Notes under the pieces: model-generated
What the model was told of the DNA's origin: nothing
Seen by the model: the letters and a program-made list of their open reading frames with translations, nothing else
Databases searched by the model: none
Position numbers and translations under genes: made by a program
Shown: positions 20,237 to 29,925 of the stretch, in pieces
Numbering within the stretch: position 1 is the stretch's first letter
Layout of the letters: each line of letters starts with the position of its first letter
Assembly (NCBI GenBank): GCA_002691465.1
Contig: NZHP01000011.1
Coordinates: forward strand, 1-63,727
Direction of reading: 5' to 3'
DNA: 63,727 nucleotides
Source of the DNA: Gammaproteobacteria bacterium
Lineage (GTDB): Bacteria; Pseudomonadota; Gammaproteobacteria; Steroidobacterales; UBA11654

Positions 20237-22690
20237 ATGATCGATTCAAAATATAACCCAAGAGAAATAGAAGAATCAGCCCAGAGTTTTTGGGCGGATC
20301 AGCGGGTGTTTGAATCAATTGAAGACCAGAAAAAGGAAAAATATTACTGCCTTTGCATGTTTCCTTACCCGAGTGGACGATTGCACATGGGCCATGTTAG
20401 AAATTATACAATTGGCGATGTCGTATCTAGATACCAAAGAATGCAAGGTAAAAATGTTCTACAGCCAATGGGATGGGATGCTTTTGGTTTGCCTGCTGAA
20501 GGCGCAGCAATAAAAAATAACATGCCTCCATCAAAGTGGACTAGACAGAACATCGATTACATGAAGCATCAATTACAGATGCTTGGTTTTGGCTATGACT
20601 GGAGCAGAGAGCTTGCAACTTGTGATCCTGATTACTACAAATGGGAACAATGGATGTTTACACGTTTGTTTGAGAAGGGAATTGCATATCGAAGCGATGC
20701 CATAGTAAATTGGGATCCTGTCGAGAATACGGTGCTTGCAAATGAGCAGGTGATTGATGGGAAGGGTTGGCGATCAGGAGCAACCATAGAACGAAGAAAT
20801 ATGCCTCAGTGGTTTCTCAGGATAACGGATTACTGCGAAGAACTTCTTGAAGGATTAGATGATCTAGACTGGCCAGAACAAGTCAAAGTAATGCAAAGGA
20901 ATTGGATTGGCCGGTCGGAAGGTTATGAAATAGAATTTAAAATTCCAAACTTAGATACAAGTGTGAGTGTTTACACCACAAGAACAGATACACTTTTTGG
21001 CGCCACATATCTTGCATTGGCTCCAGAGCATCCTATCGTTCAAGAAATAGCAATTTCAGATGAGAATGTTCATAATTTTTTAGAAGATACGAAATCACAA
21101 GCGGTATCTGAGGAAGCTTTAGAGAAGATGGAAAAGAAGGGCGTTGCCCTTGGGTTCAATGCTATCAATCCAATTAATGGTGAAGAGATTCCAGTCTGGA
21201 CCGCAAATTTTGTACTGATGACCTATGGAACAGGCTCGATCATGTCTGTACCAGCCCATGATCAAAGAGATCATGATTTTGCAAAAAAATACGATTTAAC
21301 CATTCATCCAGTGATAAAGCCTACTGAGAAAGATTCAAGCCATGATTTCAATGAAGAAGCCTATACTGAAGAAGGAATTCTTTTTAATTCTGAAAAATAT
21401 GATGGAATCAATTCAGCTGACGCAAAAGATCAAATTGGAGAAATACTCTCTGATGAAAGTGCTGCCAATAAAGTCATTAATTATCGCTTGAGAGATTGGT
21501 TGGTTTCTAGACAACGCTATTGGGGAGCCCCAATTCCAGTGCTGACAAATGAAGATGGTGATCTTGTCTCAGAAACTGATGAAAACCTTCCTGTCTCATT
21601 GCCAGAGGAAGTTGAATTTGATGGCGTTCATTCCCCGCTGAAAACAATGAGTGATTTTTATGAGGTAAATGATAGAGGCATCCCATTGGTTCGTGAAACA
21701 GATACATTCGATACCTTCATGGAGTCTTCCTGGTACTATGCAAGATTTTGCTCAAGTGATTCTGACAAAGCTATGTTGGATGAAAGAGCTAAATATTGGC
21801 TTCCTGTTGATCTATACATCGGCGGAATTGAGCATGCAATCTTACATCTTCTCTATGCAAGGTTTTATCATAAGCTTCTTCGAGATGAGGGACTTGTTGA
21901 AGGGAATGAGCCCTTCAAAAGGCTACTGACTCAAGGCATGGTTCTTAATGATGGCGCCAAGATGTCAAAATCTTTAGGCAACACAGTCGATCCAGAGGAG
22001 ATGATTCAGAATTATGGTGCAGATACTGTTCGTTTATTCATGATGTTTACGTCTCCACCCGAACAATCTTTGGAGTGGTCAGATACAGCAATTAATGGCT
22101 CATATAGGTTTTTAAAGAAGTTATGGAAACTCATAAAGACTCATCAAGACTCCATAAAAGATGTTTCTGAAATTTCTACCAATGATGGATTTAATGAAAA
22201 TCAAAATAAGCTCAGAAGAAAAACGCATCAAACGATCTCAAAAGTTACAGACGATATTGGAAGGAGATATACTTTCAATACCGCAATTGCAGCAGTCATG
22301 GAGCTGGTCAATGAAGTTTCGACTTTCAATGTCAATGACGAATTAGATCTTCAAGTAATCAAGGAGGCAATTGAAAGCATACTGTTATTGCTCTCACCGA
22401 TTGTTCCTCATATTTGTCATCAGCTTTGGTTAGATATTAATCATGAACAGCCAATTATCGATGCTGAGTGGCCAAAATTTGACCCCAGTCTTTTGAAAAG
22501 TGAAACCTCGCTGATTGTGATACAAGTAAATGGTAAATTGAGATCCAAGCTGGAAGTTGATGCTTCAATCAGTGAGGAAGAATTAAAATCAATGGCATTA
22601 TCTGATGAAAAGGTTATGGGTTTTATTGAAGGAAATGAAATCAAGAAAATTATCGTCATACCTGAAAAGTTAGTTAATATCGTAGTTTAG
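20237..22690 (+). CDS. leuS: Leucyl-tRNA synthetase
   Basis: 817 residues (E. coli 860), class Ia synthetase. HMGH at 50-53, CP1 editing domain (~225-415, including TYGTGSIMSVPAHDQRD), and KMSKS at 575-579. Starts one base after lnt. The stop (TAG) shares one base with the GTG start of lptE. Confidence 0.98.
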   Translation: MIDSKYNPREIEESAQSFWADQRVFESIEDQKKEKYYCLCMFPYPSGRLHMGHVRNYTIGDVVSRYQRMQGKNVLQPMGWDAFGLPAEGAAIKNNMPPSKWTRQNIDYMKHQLQMLGFGYDWSRELATCDPDYYKWEQWMFTRLFEKGIAYRSDAIVNWDPVENTVLANEQVIDGKGWRSGATIERRNMPQWFLRITDYCEELLEGLDDLDWPEQVKVMQRNWIGRSEGYEIEFKIPNLDTSVSVYTTRTDTLFGATYLALAPEHPIVQEIAISDENVHNFLEDTKSQAVSEEALEKMEKKGVALGFNAINPINGEEIPVWTANFVLMTYGTGSIMSVPAHDQRDHDFAKKYDLTIHPVIKPTEKDSSHDFNEEAYTEEGILFNSEKYDGINSADAKDQIGEILSDESAANKVINYRLRDWLVSRQRYWGAPIPVLTNEDGDLVSETDENLPVSLPEEVEFDGVHSPLKTMSDFYEVNDRGIPLVRETDTFDTFMESSWYYARFCSSDSDKAMLDERAKYWLPVDLYIGGIEHAILHLLYARFYHKLLRDEGLVEGNEPFKRLLTQGMVLNDGAKMSKSLGNTVDPEEMIQNYGADTVRLFMMFTSPPEQSLEWSDTAINGSYRFLKKLWKLIKTHQDSIKDVSEISTNDGFNENQNKLRRKTHQTISKVTDDIGRRYTFNTAIAAVMELVNEVSTFNVNDELDLQVIKEAIESILLLLSPIVPHICHQLWLDINHEQPIIDAEWPKFDPSLLKSETSLIVIQVNGKLRSKLEVDASISEEELKSMALSDEKVMGFIEGNEIKKIIVIPEKLVNIVV

Positions 22691-23178
22691 TGGGAAATAT
22701 TCAAAAATCATCGATCATTCTATTTTGCCTAATAGCATCGTCTTGTGGTTATGAATTACAAGACACATCTTCTTTAGCCACCAAATCTGGCAATGTTTAT
22801 ATTGAGACAGCTGATCCCTATTCATCTTTTTACAGAGCTCTTAAGAGGAGAATAAAGTTGAGCGGTATCTCATTATCTGAAAGTAGAGCATTAGCTGATA
22901 CGATCATTATTATTAACAATGACGATTTCGAAGACAGAGTTATCACAGTCTCATCATCAAATTACCCAAAAGAATTTGAAATTAATTTAGAAGTAACATG
23001 GACTCTCATTCATCAAAATGAGAGCATCATTGAGAGCGCACAATACAAAGAAGAAGGTGACTATAGTTTCAATAGGAATCAAATATTGGGTAAAGCAAAT
23101 GAATCAAAATTCATCAAAGATTCGCTTGCCGAAAAACTTGTTGAGAAAATATTGCTCAGAATGAACGAGGTATTGTGA
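22690..23178 (+). CDS. lptE: LPS-assembly lipoprotein LptE
   Basis: 162 residues. Short signal peptide with lipobox ending at Cys19 (IASSC-GY), so an outer-membrane lipoprotein. The CGYELQ start of the mature protein and the position directly after leuS match LptE, which plugs the LptD translocon for lipopolysaccharide. GTG start shares its first base with the leuS stop. Confidence 0.88.
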   Translation: MGNIQKSSIILFCLIASSCGYELQDTSSLATKSGNVYIETADPYSSFYRALKRRIKLSGISLSESRALADTIIIINNDDFEDRVITVSSSNYPKEFEINLEVTWTLIHQNESIIESAQYKEEGDYSFNRNQILGKANESKFIKDSLAEKLVEKILLRMNEVL

Positions 23179-23759
23179 TGGCATCGCTTCATTTTATTTA
23201 TTCCACAATGAATGCAGGGAAATCAACAGCATTATTGCAAGCAAGCCATGGTTATCGTGAAAGAGGTCTTGAGACGATGATTTTTACCTCATCAAAGGAC
23301 GATCGTTATGGAGAATCAGAAGTGGTATCAAGAGTTGGTTTAAGATCTCCAGCTCATACTTATTCTGAATCAGACAATATTCTGAAGATGGTTCATCATG
23401 AAAATGAGAAGAATGAATTGAGTTGTATACTGATTGATGAGGCACAATTCCTTACCAAAGATCAGGTTGAGCAATTAGGAAAAATTGTCGATGAAATGAA
23501 GATTACTGTCATGGCTTTTGGGATCAGAACGGACTTTCAAGGTGAATTGTTTGAAGGAAGTAAATATCTGCTAGCTTGGGCAGATAGATTAACAGAGCTT
23601 CGCGCTGTTTGTCATTGCGGAAGCAAAGCAACCATGATCGTTCGTGTTAGCGAAGATGGCACAATAATGAGATCTGGCAATCAGGTTGAAATCGGAGGCA
23701 ACGAAAGATATCTATCGCTCTGTCGAAAATGCTTTTATAGCGGAGCCATTGGTTCTTAG
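23178..23759 (+). CDS. tdk: Thymidine kinase
   Basis: 193 residues, type II thymidine kinase of the nucleotide salvage pathway. P-loop STMNAGKST at residues 9-17, Walker-B-like ILIDEAQFL, and a zinc site from two cysteine pairs (CHC and CRKC). ATG 23178 is preferred over the GTG three bases earlier. The 3' end abuts the convergent nupC gene with no gap. It occupies the place where holA usually follows lptE. Confidence 0.95.
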   Translation: MASLHFIYSTMNAGKSTALLQASHGYRERGLETMIFTSSKDDRYGESEVVSRVGLRSPAHTYSESDNILKMVHHENEKNELSCILIDEAQFLTKDQVEQLGKIVDEMKITVMAFGIRTDFQGELFEGSKYLLAWADRLTELRAVCHCGSKATMIVRVSEDGTIMRSGNQVEIGGNERYLSLCRKCFYSGAIGS

Positions 23760-25019
23760 TTAGGAGATAATTCCTACGATCAATCCAGTAAAGCAGGAAG
23801 CTAAGGTAGCTCCAATCAGTGCTTTGCCGCTTACTGAAATAAGATCTCCCTTCCTTTCTGGAATCATTGTCCCGATCCCGCTGAGCAGAATTCCAACACT
23901 TGATAAGTTTGCAAATCCGCATAGAGCATAAAGCATAATAACCCTGCTTTTTTCTGAAAGTGCCGATGGATCAATAGACGATAGATTGATATATGCAACA
24001 AATTCATTGAGTATAAATTTCACACCGAGAAGGGATCCTGCAAGTTGTATTTCAGAAGATGGTATGCCCATGCACCAAGCAATTGGCGCAAAGATCCAAC
24101 CTGCAATTCTTTCAAGAGTGATTGACTCTCCGCTCACTTGAGGCAGAAGAGCCTCGAGACCCGTGTTAACAAGATTGACTATTGTGATCAATACGAGGAG
24201 TAATGCAGCTATATTAAGTGTGATTTGAAGACCATCTTGAGTTCCACTGGTCAGGGCATCCATAGTGCCTCTATAAAGTTTGGATTGTTCAATCTCACTC
24301 TCATCTTCAGTTTTTAAATCACTCGGCAGCATGATATTTGCATACATGATTGCTGCAGGAACAGAGATAATCGATGCAGTTAAAAAATGACCTATAAGGT
24401 TCTCTGAATAAAGGCCTGACAGCATTGTTACAAAAACCACCATTACGCCGCCTGAGATTGTTGACATTCCAACTGTCATCAGCACCAATAACTCATGCTT
24501 TGACATTTTGCTCAGATAGGGTCTGATCAATAGTGGTGCTTCAACTTGTCCAAAGATGATGTTTGCAGTTGAGCTCAAGCCCACAGGTCCTCCCACGTTG
24601 AGTGGTTTTTTGAAAAGCATAGCTATTGCTTTGATAATAATTGGGAGAATTCTCCAGTGCCAAAAAATTGCTGAAAGAGCAGAAACAACTATAATCAACA
24701 TCAATCCAGAGAAGATAAAAATATTGGCAAATGCTGGATCTATGACCTCAAATGGCTTTGGCGCGCCTTCTGCAAGATAGCCAAACACAAAACCCGTACC
24801 CTTATCAGTGGCCTCTTTTAGCGCCAACACTCCTTTTGACAGAGAATTGAAGGCATTTGTAATTGGCGGTACTTTGATGAGTAAAAAAGAGAGTAAGAAC
24901 TGAAGAGCTATTGCATTGAAAAGGTATAGAGGATTTATCTTTCTAAAATTTCTTGAAAAAATAGCACCCAGAAGAATTAGTGTGATTCCACCTACAATGA
25001 TCTGAAGAATATCCATCAA
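23760..25019 (-). CDS. Concentrative nucleoside transporter, NupC family
   Basis: 419 residues, mostly hydrophobic with about ten membrane segments. Motifs typical of the CNT family: an N-terminal segment, GQVEAPLLIRPYL (substrate-binding QxEAPL), SGGVMVVFV, and CGFANLSSVGILL near the C-terminus (GFANFSSIGI-like). Cation-coupled nucleoside uptake across the inner membrane. Last gene of a hisI-oxygenase-nupC minus-strand run and convergent with tdk, so uptake and phosphorylation of nucleosides lie side by side. Confidence 0.93.
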   Translation of the reverse strand: MMDILQIIVGGITLILLGAIFSRNFRKINPLYLFNAIALQFLLSFLLIKVPPITNAFNSLSKGVLALKEATDKGTGFVFGYLAEGAPKPFEVIDPAFANIFIFSGLMLIIVVSALSAIFWHWRILPIIIKAIAMLFKKPLNVGGPVGLSSTANIIFGQVEAPLLIRPYLSKMSKHELLVLMTVGMSTISGGVMVVFVTMLSGLYSENLIGHFLTASIISVPAAIMYANIMLPSDLKTEDESEIEQSKLYRGTMDALTSGTQDGLQITLNIAALLLVLITIVNLVNTGLEALLPQVSGESITLERIAGWIFAPIAWCMGIPSSEIQLAGSLLGVKFILNEFVAYINLSSIDPSALSEKSRVIMLYALCGFANLSSVGILLSGIGTMIPERKGDLISVSGKALIGATLASCFTGLIVGIIS

Positions 25020-25025
25020 AATAGT

Positions 25026-25952
25026 TTACAGCAATTTAATTTCATATAAACGCTGCTGTAAGAAATCATCAGCCATAATTCCTTCTGGATATAAATCCGG
25101 GTAATCATCGTCTATGCATGAGGACAGTGTTTCAATGAACCAATCAGGATTGGGATGCAAAAAGAAAGGGATAGAATAACGGGATGAACCTTTCACAGCA
25201 TCTGATGGAGTCGTAACTCGGTGCAACACTGATGGCAATCGATTGTTGGTGAATCGTTCTAGCATATCTCCCACATTGCAAACCACAGTGCTCTGTGGCG
25301 TATCAATTGGGTACCAGTTGTCATCAACCAAAATTTCTAAGCCAGGTTTATTCCCTCCAATAAGGAGTGTGATCAGGTTAATATCACCGTGAGCACCAGA
25401 TCTTTCGCCTATGTCTTCATCCACAGGAGGATAATGTATGGTTCTTAAAACACTATTGCCTTCATTAATATGTGACTCAAAGTAATTATTCTCCAGACCT
25501 AAATACATGGCTATCGGTTGCATAAGTTGTTGACCAAAACTATCAAAAACATCAAAAAGCTCAGTGATTTTTGTTTTAAATTCAGGAACTTCTTCGGCAA
25601 CTATGTTTTCAAACATATACTTTGTATAGGGGTGATTGGCCTTGAGATTTCTACCTGTTTGCCAAAACTCTTTTAGGTCTGCATGTTTAGCACCTTTTGC
25701 CGTTTCAATTTTATATGGCGTATAACCTCTAGCACCTCCAATATCTTTAATAAAGTATTTCATTTTGATGTCTTGCGACAAGGCAAAGAACTCTTCAAAC
25801 ATCTCTATTGAATCAGATACCATTTGCTCAGGTATGGGATGATCTTGTATCCCACAAAATCCAGTACGTTTATGATTTTTTCCCAATTGATCGGCAAAGG
25901 CTTCTGGGTCCTTATCCCAGAGTTCATAACTAATTGTATCGACTATGGACAT
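25026..25952 (-). CDS. Isopenicillin-N-synthase-like 2-oxoglutarate/Fe(II) oxygenase
   Basis: 308 residues. The N-terminal DIOX_N half and C-terminal double-stranded beta-helix are visible. The iron triad is His188-x-Asp190 (AHGDIN) and His244 (VLHRV); the 2-oxoglutarate-type Arg258-x-Ser260 (RYS) follows. This places it in the IPNS/flavonol-oxygenase-like superfamily; substrate is unknown. The ATG directly abuts the hisI stop and six bases separate it from nupC, so the three genes are probably one transcript. Confidence 0.88.
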   Translation of the reverse strand: MSIVDTISYELWDKDPEAFADQLGKNHKRTGFCGIQDHPIPEQMVSDSIEMFEEFFALSQDIKMKYFIKDIGGARGYTPYKIETAKGAKHADLKEFWQTGRNLKANHPYTKYMFENIVAEEVPEFKTKITELFDVFDSFGQQLMQPIAMYLGLENNYFESHINEGNSVLRTIHYPPVDEDIGERSGAHGDINLITLLIGGNKPGLEILVDDNWYPIDTPQSTVVCNVGDMLERFTNNRLPSVLHRVTTPSDAVKGSSRYSIPFFLHPNPDWFIETLSSCIDDDYPDLYPEGIMADDFLQQRLYEIKLL

Positions 25953-26408
25953 TTATAACTTAGTTGGATTTGGAGCATCGCCATAGATCTCTTCAGGATC
26001 AAAAACTTTTTCATTGTCCGTGAATTCAAGATGAACCTTCTTTTCCTCGGAAATAATTTTTCGATAAAAGCAACTCCGATATCCGACATGGCAGCTTGCT
26101 CCACCCATCACCTTCACCTTAGCCCAGATTGCATCTTGATCATCATCAATCATCAGTTCATCCACATTCTGATAGAAACCGCTGGTTGCACCTTTGTGCC
26201 AGATAACTTTTCTGCTTCTGCTGAAGTAGTGCATCTGACCAGTTACGATTGTTTTCTCCAGTGCCTCTTGATTCATGTACCCGTGCATCAAGAGCTCTCC
26301 AGATTCCATATCTGAAGTGACAACTGGAATTAAACCATTTGCATCAAACTTTGGAGCTAATCCAATTCCTTCTTCTACTTCTTCGATACTGACTCTTTCT
26401 TGAAACAT
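25953..26408 (-). CDS. hisI: Phosphoribosyl-AMP cyclohydrolase (stand-alone HisI)
   Basis: 151 residues, HisI domain only, without HisE. Hydrolyses phosphoribosyl-AMP in histidine synthesis. Motifs include MHGYMNQEAL, YFSRSRKVIWHKG, and CHVGYRSCFYR with Cys106 and Cys113. The usual DCDxD metal motif reads DDDQD at 88-92, so the first zinc cysteine is replaced by Asp89. No other his genes are nearby. Confidence 0.92.
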   Translation of the reverse strand: MFQERVSIEEVEEGIGLAPKFDANGLIPVVTSDMESGELLMHGYMNQEALEKTIVTGQMHYFSRSRKVIWHKGATSGFYQNVDELMIDDDQDAIWAKVKVMGGASCHVGYRSCFYRKIISEEKKVHLEFTDNEKVFDPEEIYGDAPNPTKL

Positions 26409-26491
26409 CTTTTATTGAATCCACTAATGACCACAGAATCTTATTAAAACATTAGGTATTATAACTTTCATAAATGCAATAAAAACCAAAA

Positions 26492-27847
26492 ATGAAGATC
26501 AATCTTTATAATTCAATCACAAAGAGTAAGGAGCTGTTTGTTCCCATTGACCCTAAGAAGGTCACAATGTATGTGTGTGGGCCCACGGTGTATAGTTTTC
26601 CACATATTGGAAATGCGAGGGGCCCTGTAATATTTGATGTCTTGGCAAATCTCTTGAGAAGAGAATACCAGCTCATATATGTCAGAAATATAACTGATCT
26701 TGACGACAAGATTTATCAGGCAGCAGAAGAGGAAGGTGTTCAAATATCTGAGATTACTCAGCGGTATACGAAAATTTATCAAGAGGATATGAATGCTTTA
26801 GGGGTAAGAGATCCGGATATAGAACCATTGGCGACAGATCACATTGCTGAAATGATTGAAATGATTCAGGGTTTGATTGATAAAAGCCATGCTTATGAGA
26901 GTCAAGGACATGTTTTTTTTAGCATAGATACATTTGATGATTATGGCTTCCTCTCCAATCGGTCAGAAGAGGATCAGATTTCAGGGACACGAATAAAACC
27001 ATCAGAAATAAAAAAGAATCAGAAGGACTTTGTTTTATGGAAGCCATCTACTGGGGATACTCCTGGTTGGGTTAGTCCTTGGGGTTTTGGAAGGCCTGGG
27101 TGGCACCTCGAATGCTCTGCGATGGCAAAAAAATATCTAGGAAAAACATTAGATATTCACGGAGGCGGAAGCGATCTTTTGTTTCCACACCATGAAAATG
27201 AATGTGCTCAGAGCATGTGCTCTCATTCAGGAAAGCCCTTAGCAAACTATTGGATTCACAATGGGATGATCGATTTTGATAACGTAAAGATGTCAAAATC
27301 TGAGGGGAATCTTTTGCTTATTCGGGATCTTCTAAAAGAAATTGGAACAGAGGTTATTCGTATGGCATTTTTAACAACTCACTATCGAAAGCCTATAAAT
27401 TGGAATGATGCTCTTATCACCGATTCTGAGAAGAAGCTCGATCGCTTATATGGTTCCATCAGGAGGCTAGGCAAAGTTTCGCCAGGAGAACCAACAGAAG
27501 AGATGATCAATGCACTTGCAGATGACATCAATACACCCAAGGCCTTGAGTGAGCTATTTGCCATTGCAAAAAGAGTAAATAATGCAAAATCAGAAAATGA
27601 ATACAAACAGCTTGCATCGACCCTCATTGGGTCTGCAAATTTATTGGGTTTGATGAATGAAGATGCTGAAAAATGGTTTGAAAATATTGATGTAAACGAA
27701 GCACTTGTTGATCGACTTTTAAATGAAAGAGAGGCAGCTAGATCGGACAAAGATTTTGAAAAGGCCGATCAGATTAGGCAGGAGATCGAGTCACTTGGTG
27801 TATCAATAGAAGATGGCCCCGATGGCCCTATTTGGAAAAAGCAATAA
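26492..27847 (+). CDS. cysS: Cysteinyl-tRNA synthetase
   Basis: 451 residues (E. coli 461). Zinc-binding Cys29 in VCGPTVYSF, HIGN at 38-41, GWHLECSAM, HHENE zinc ligands, and KMSKS at 266-270. Charges tRNA-Cys. Divergent from hisI across an 83-bp spacer; sufE follows immediately. Confidence 0.98.
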   Translation: MKINLYNSITKSKELFVPIDPKKVTMYVCGPTVYSFPHIGNARGPVIFDVLANLLRREYQLIYVRNITDLDDKIYQAAEEEGVQISEITQRYTKIYQEDMNALGVRDPDIEPLATDHIAEMIEMIQGLIDKSHAYESQGHVFFSIDTFDDYGFLSNRSEEDQISGTRIKPSEIKKNQKDFVLWKPSTGDTPGWVSPWGFGRPGWHLECSAMAKKYLGKTLDIHGGGSDLLFPHHENECAQSMCSHSGKPLANYWIHNGMIDFDNVKMSKSEGNLLLIRDLLKEIGTEVIRMAFLTTHYRKPINWNDALITDSEKKLDRLYGSIRRLGKVSPGEPTEEMINALADDINTPKALSELFAIAKRVNNAKSENEYKQLASTLIGSANLLGLMNEDAEKWFENIDVNEALVDRLLNEREAARSDKDFEKADQIRQEIESLGVSIEDGPDGPIWKKQ

Positions 27848-27850
27848 TTG

Positions 27851-28264
27851 ATGGAATCTTTGGAAAAAATTCAAAAATCGATCTCCGAGGAATTTGATAT
27901 TTTTGATACTTGGATGGAAAAGTATGAGTACATCATTGATTTAGGGAAAAAACTTAAGGATTTTCCAGAAGACCAAATGATTGATGATAATAAAGTGCAT
28001 GGATGTCAATCTAGCGTCTGGTTTGTTACCTCAATGGAGGATGGTTTGTTCAGATGCAAGGCAACGAGTGACTCTGCAATTGTTGCAGGCCTTATCGCAC
28101 TTTTATTGAGAATATATGACAATCAGATACCATCAGAGATTGTTACAGCAGAACCTAAGTTTATTTTTATGATTGGTTTAAATGAGCATCTGAGTCCAAC
28201 AAGAAATAATGGTCTGAATTTAATGATCGAAAGAATAAAGAAAGATGCTAGCTTGATGATCTAG
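27851..28264 (+). CDS. sufE: SufE/CsdE-type cysteine desulfurase sulfur acceptor
   Basis: 137 residues. The acceptor Cys52 lies in [10 protein letters not shown], the conserved SufE motif. It takes persulfide sulfur from SufS for Fe-S cluster assembly. A TTG three bases before ATG 27851 abuts the cysS stop; the ATG gives the more usual N-terminus. No sufS or sufBCD genes are in the window. Confidence 0.94.
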   Translation: MESLEKIQKSISEEFDIFDTWMEKYEYIIDLGKKLKDFPEDQMIDDNKVHGCQSSVWFVTSMEDGLFRCKATSDSAIVAGLIALLLRIYDNQIPSEIVTAEPKFIFMIGLNEHLSPTRNNGLNLMIERIKKDASLMI

Positions 28265-28274
28265 GGACTTTCTC

Positions 28275-28508
28275 ATGAGACAGATTATTATTTCCTATCA
28301 AAAGTTTATTTCTCCTTATCTCCCAAATTCTTGTAGGTATTTTCCTACATGCTCTCAATATTCAATCGAGGCAATTGATCGTCATGGTTCAATCAAAGGA
28401 TTCATTCTCATGGTGCTAAGAATCTTGAGATGTAATCCTTTTTTTAAGGGTGGACATGATCCGGTTCCAGAAAAATTTCAAATCCTAGGAAATTCCAGAG
28501 ATAATTAA
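28275..28508 (+). CDS. yidD: Membrane protein insertion efficiency factor YidD
   Basis: 77 residues (E. coli 85). [36 protein letters not shown] and GGHDPVP are the defining YidD motifs. It helps YidC-dependent membrane insertion. Normally found between rnpA and yidC; here it follows sufE by ten bases. Confidence 0.95.
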   Translation: MRQIIISYQKFISPYLPNSCRYFPTCSQYSIEAIDRHGSIKGFILMVLRILRCNPFFKGGHDPVPEKFQILGNSRDN

Positions 28509-28579
28509 AGTCGAATGATTAATTACTTTAAATTCTCATATGCTTTCATTAGTAAATAAGCTCAGAATGATTGATCAAA

Positions 28580-29581
28580 ATGCCTAACCATAATGAAGGA
28601 AAAATACTCCAACAGATGTACTTAATTCACGGAGCTGAAGACTTACTAATACTTGAGGCCCAAGATGATATTCGAAGCAATGCTTATGCTGAGGGTTTCA
28701 CAGAGCGCTCCAGATTCTACTTTGATGCAAGATCAAATTGGGATGGGGTTTTTGCAGAATTGAAAAGTCCATCACTTTTTGCTGAAAAAAAGATTATAGA
28801 GATCAATCTTCCTTCGGGCAGACCTGGAAAAAGTGGTTCTGCAGCATTATTGGAATTAATGGAAATGATAACGGATGAACACCTATTAATATTGATCTGC
28901 GGAAAATTAGAAAAAGCTGTAGTCAATACAAAATGGTTCAAGACATTTTCCTCTAAGGCCCAAGTTATCGAATGCAAGAAAGTCTATCCCTCTCAGATGT
29001 CTGGGTGGATTTCAAAGAGGCTCCGAGATAAGGGTCTATATATTGATAAGGATGCATTGGATATCTTTGTAGCACTGACTGAAGGAAATCTTTTTTCTGC
29101 AATGCAATCTATTGACCGACTTATGCTGATGGAGATTGATCAACACGTTTCTCTTAATGATATCAATGACTGCGTGGCTGATGGAGCTCATTTCGATCTT
29201 TTTCAGCTGACTGATGCAGCTATTTCTTCCAATAGCACCCGGACATTCAACATCTTTAGACGCCTTCAAAAAGAAGGAATGCAGCCTTTTGAGGTTATGA
29301 GGGTCATTAATTGGGAGATTAAAAATTTATTCAATATGAGTCTAGACATTTCTTGCGGCAATTCTGTCAAGCAAAGCATGGATCGAGCTAAGATCTGGAA
29401 GAGTAAGCAGCAGCTCATCGGTAATTTTCTTAATCGAGTGAATCACGGATACATGGAATCAATTCTAGGGCAAGCATGTTCTACTGACAAAGTGATTAAG
29501 GGAGCAGCAGCCGGTGATTCTTGGGATGAAATTGGAAGGCTTTTATACATGATTACCAATCCACAAAGGAAATCAGTATGA
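28580..29581 (+). CDS. holA: DNA polymerase III delta subunit
   Basis: 333 residues (E. coli 343). AAA+-like clamp-loader subunit: N-terminal Q..YLIHGAEDLLILEAQD, ..RFYFDARSNWDGVF, and a C-terminal helical domain (~240-333) with LLYMI. It opens the beta clamp. ATG 28580 chosen; a TTG at 28571 is possible. The stop overlaps the rsfS ATG. The usual leuS-lptE-holA linkage is broken: lptE lies 5.4 kb upstream. Confidence 0.9.
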   Translation: MPNHNEGKILQQMYLIHGAEDLLILEAQDDIRSNAYAEGFTERSRFYFDARSNWDGVFAELKSPSLFAEKKIIEINLPSGRPGKSGSAALLELMEMITDEHLLILICGKLEKAVVNTKWFKTFSSKAQVIECKKVYPSQMSGWISKRLRDKGLYIDKDALDIFVALTEGNLFSAMQSIDRLMLMEIDQHVSLNDINDCVADGAHFDLFQLTDAAISSNSTRTFNIFRRLQKEGMQPFEVMRVINWEIKNLFNMSLDISCGNSVKQSMDRAKIWKSKQQLIGNFLNRVNHGYMESILGQACSTDKVIKGAAAGDSWDEIGRLLYMITNPQRKSV

Positions 29582-29925
29582 AAGACGATCTCATATTAGA
29601 TTTAGCAAAAGATGTATTGGACGATATGAAGGCTATAGATATCGATGCAATCGATGTAAGAGAATTGACTTCAATCACTGATCACATGATTTTTTGTACT
29701 GGCACATCTAACAGGCATGCTCGCTCAATTGTTGATCGTGTAGTTGAGAAGATGAAAGAAATCAGCATGCCAGTTTTGGGCATTGAGGGCTATGACTCAG
29801 GTCAATGGGTCCTGATAGATCTTGGAGACGCCATTCTCCATGTGATGCTCAGAGATGTGAGAGAGTTTTACAAGTTGGAAGACTTATGGAGTGTCGGAGC
29901 AGACTTTTCTATCAATGAAAATTAA
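29578..29925 (+). CDS. rsfS: Ribosomal silencing factor RsfS
   Basis: 115 residues (E. coli 105). DIDAIDVRELTSITDHMIFCTGTSNRHARSI and GYDSGQWVLIDLGDAILHVM are the RsfS/Iojap signature. Binds L14 to block subunit joining in poor conditions. Overlaps holA by four bases and rlmH by eleven. The nadD gene usually found between holA and rsfS is absent here. Confidence 0.96.
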   Translation: MKDDLILDLAKDVLDDMKAIDIDAIDVRELTSITDHMIFCTGTSNRHARSIVDRVVEKMKEISMPVLGIEGYDSGQWVLIDLGDAILHVMLRDVREFYKLEDLWSVGADFSINEN

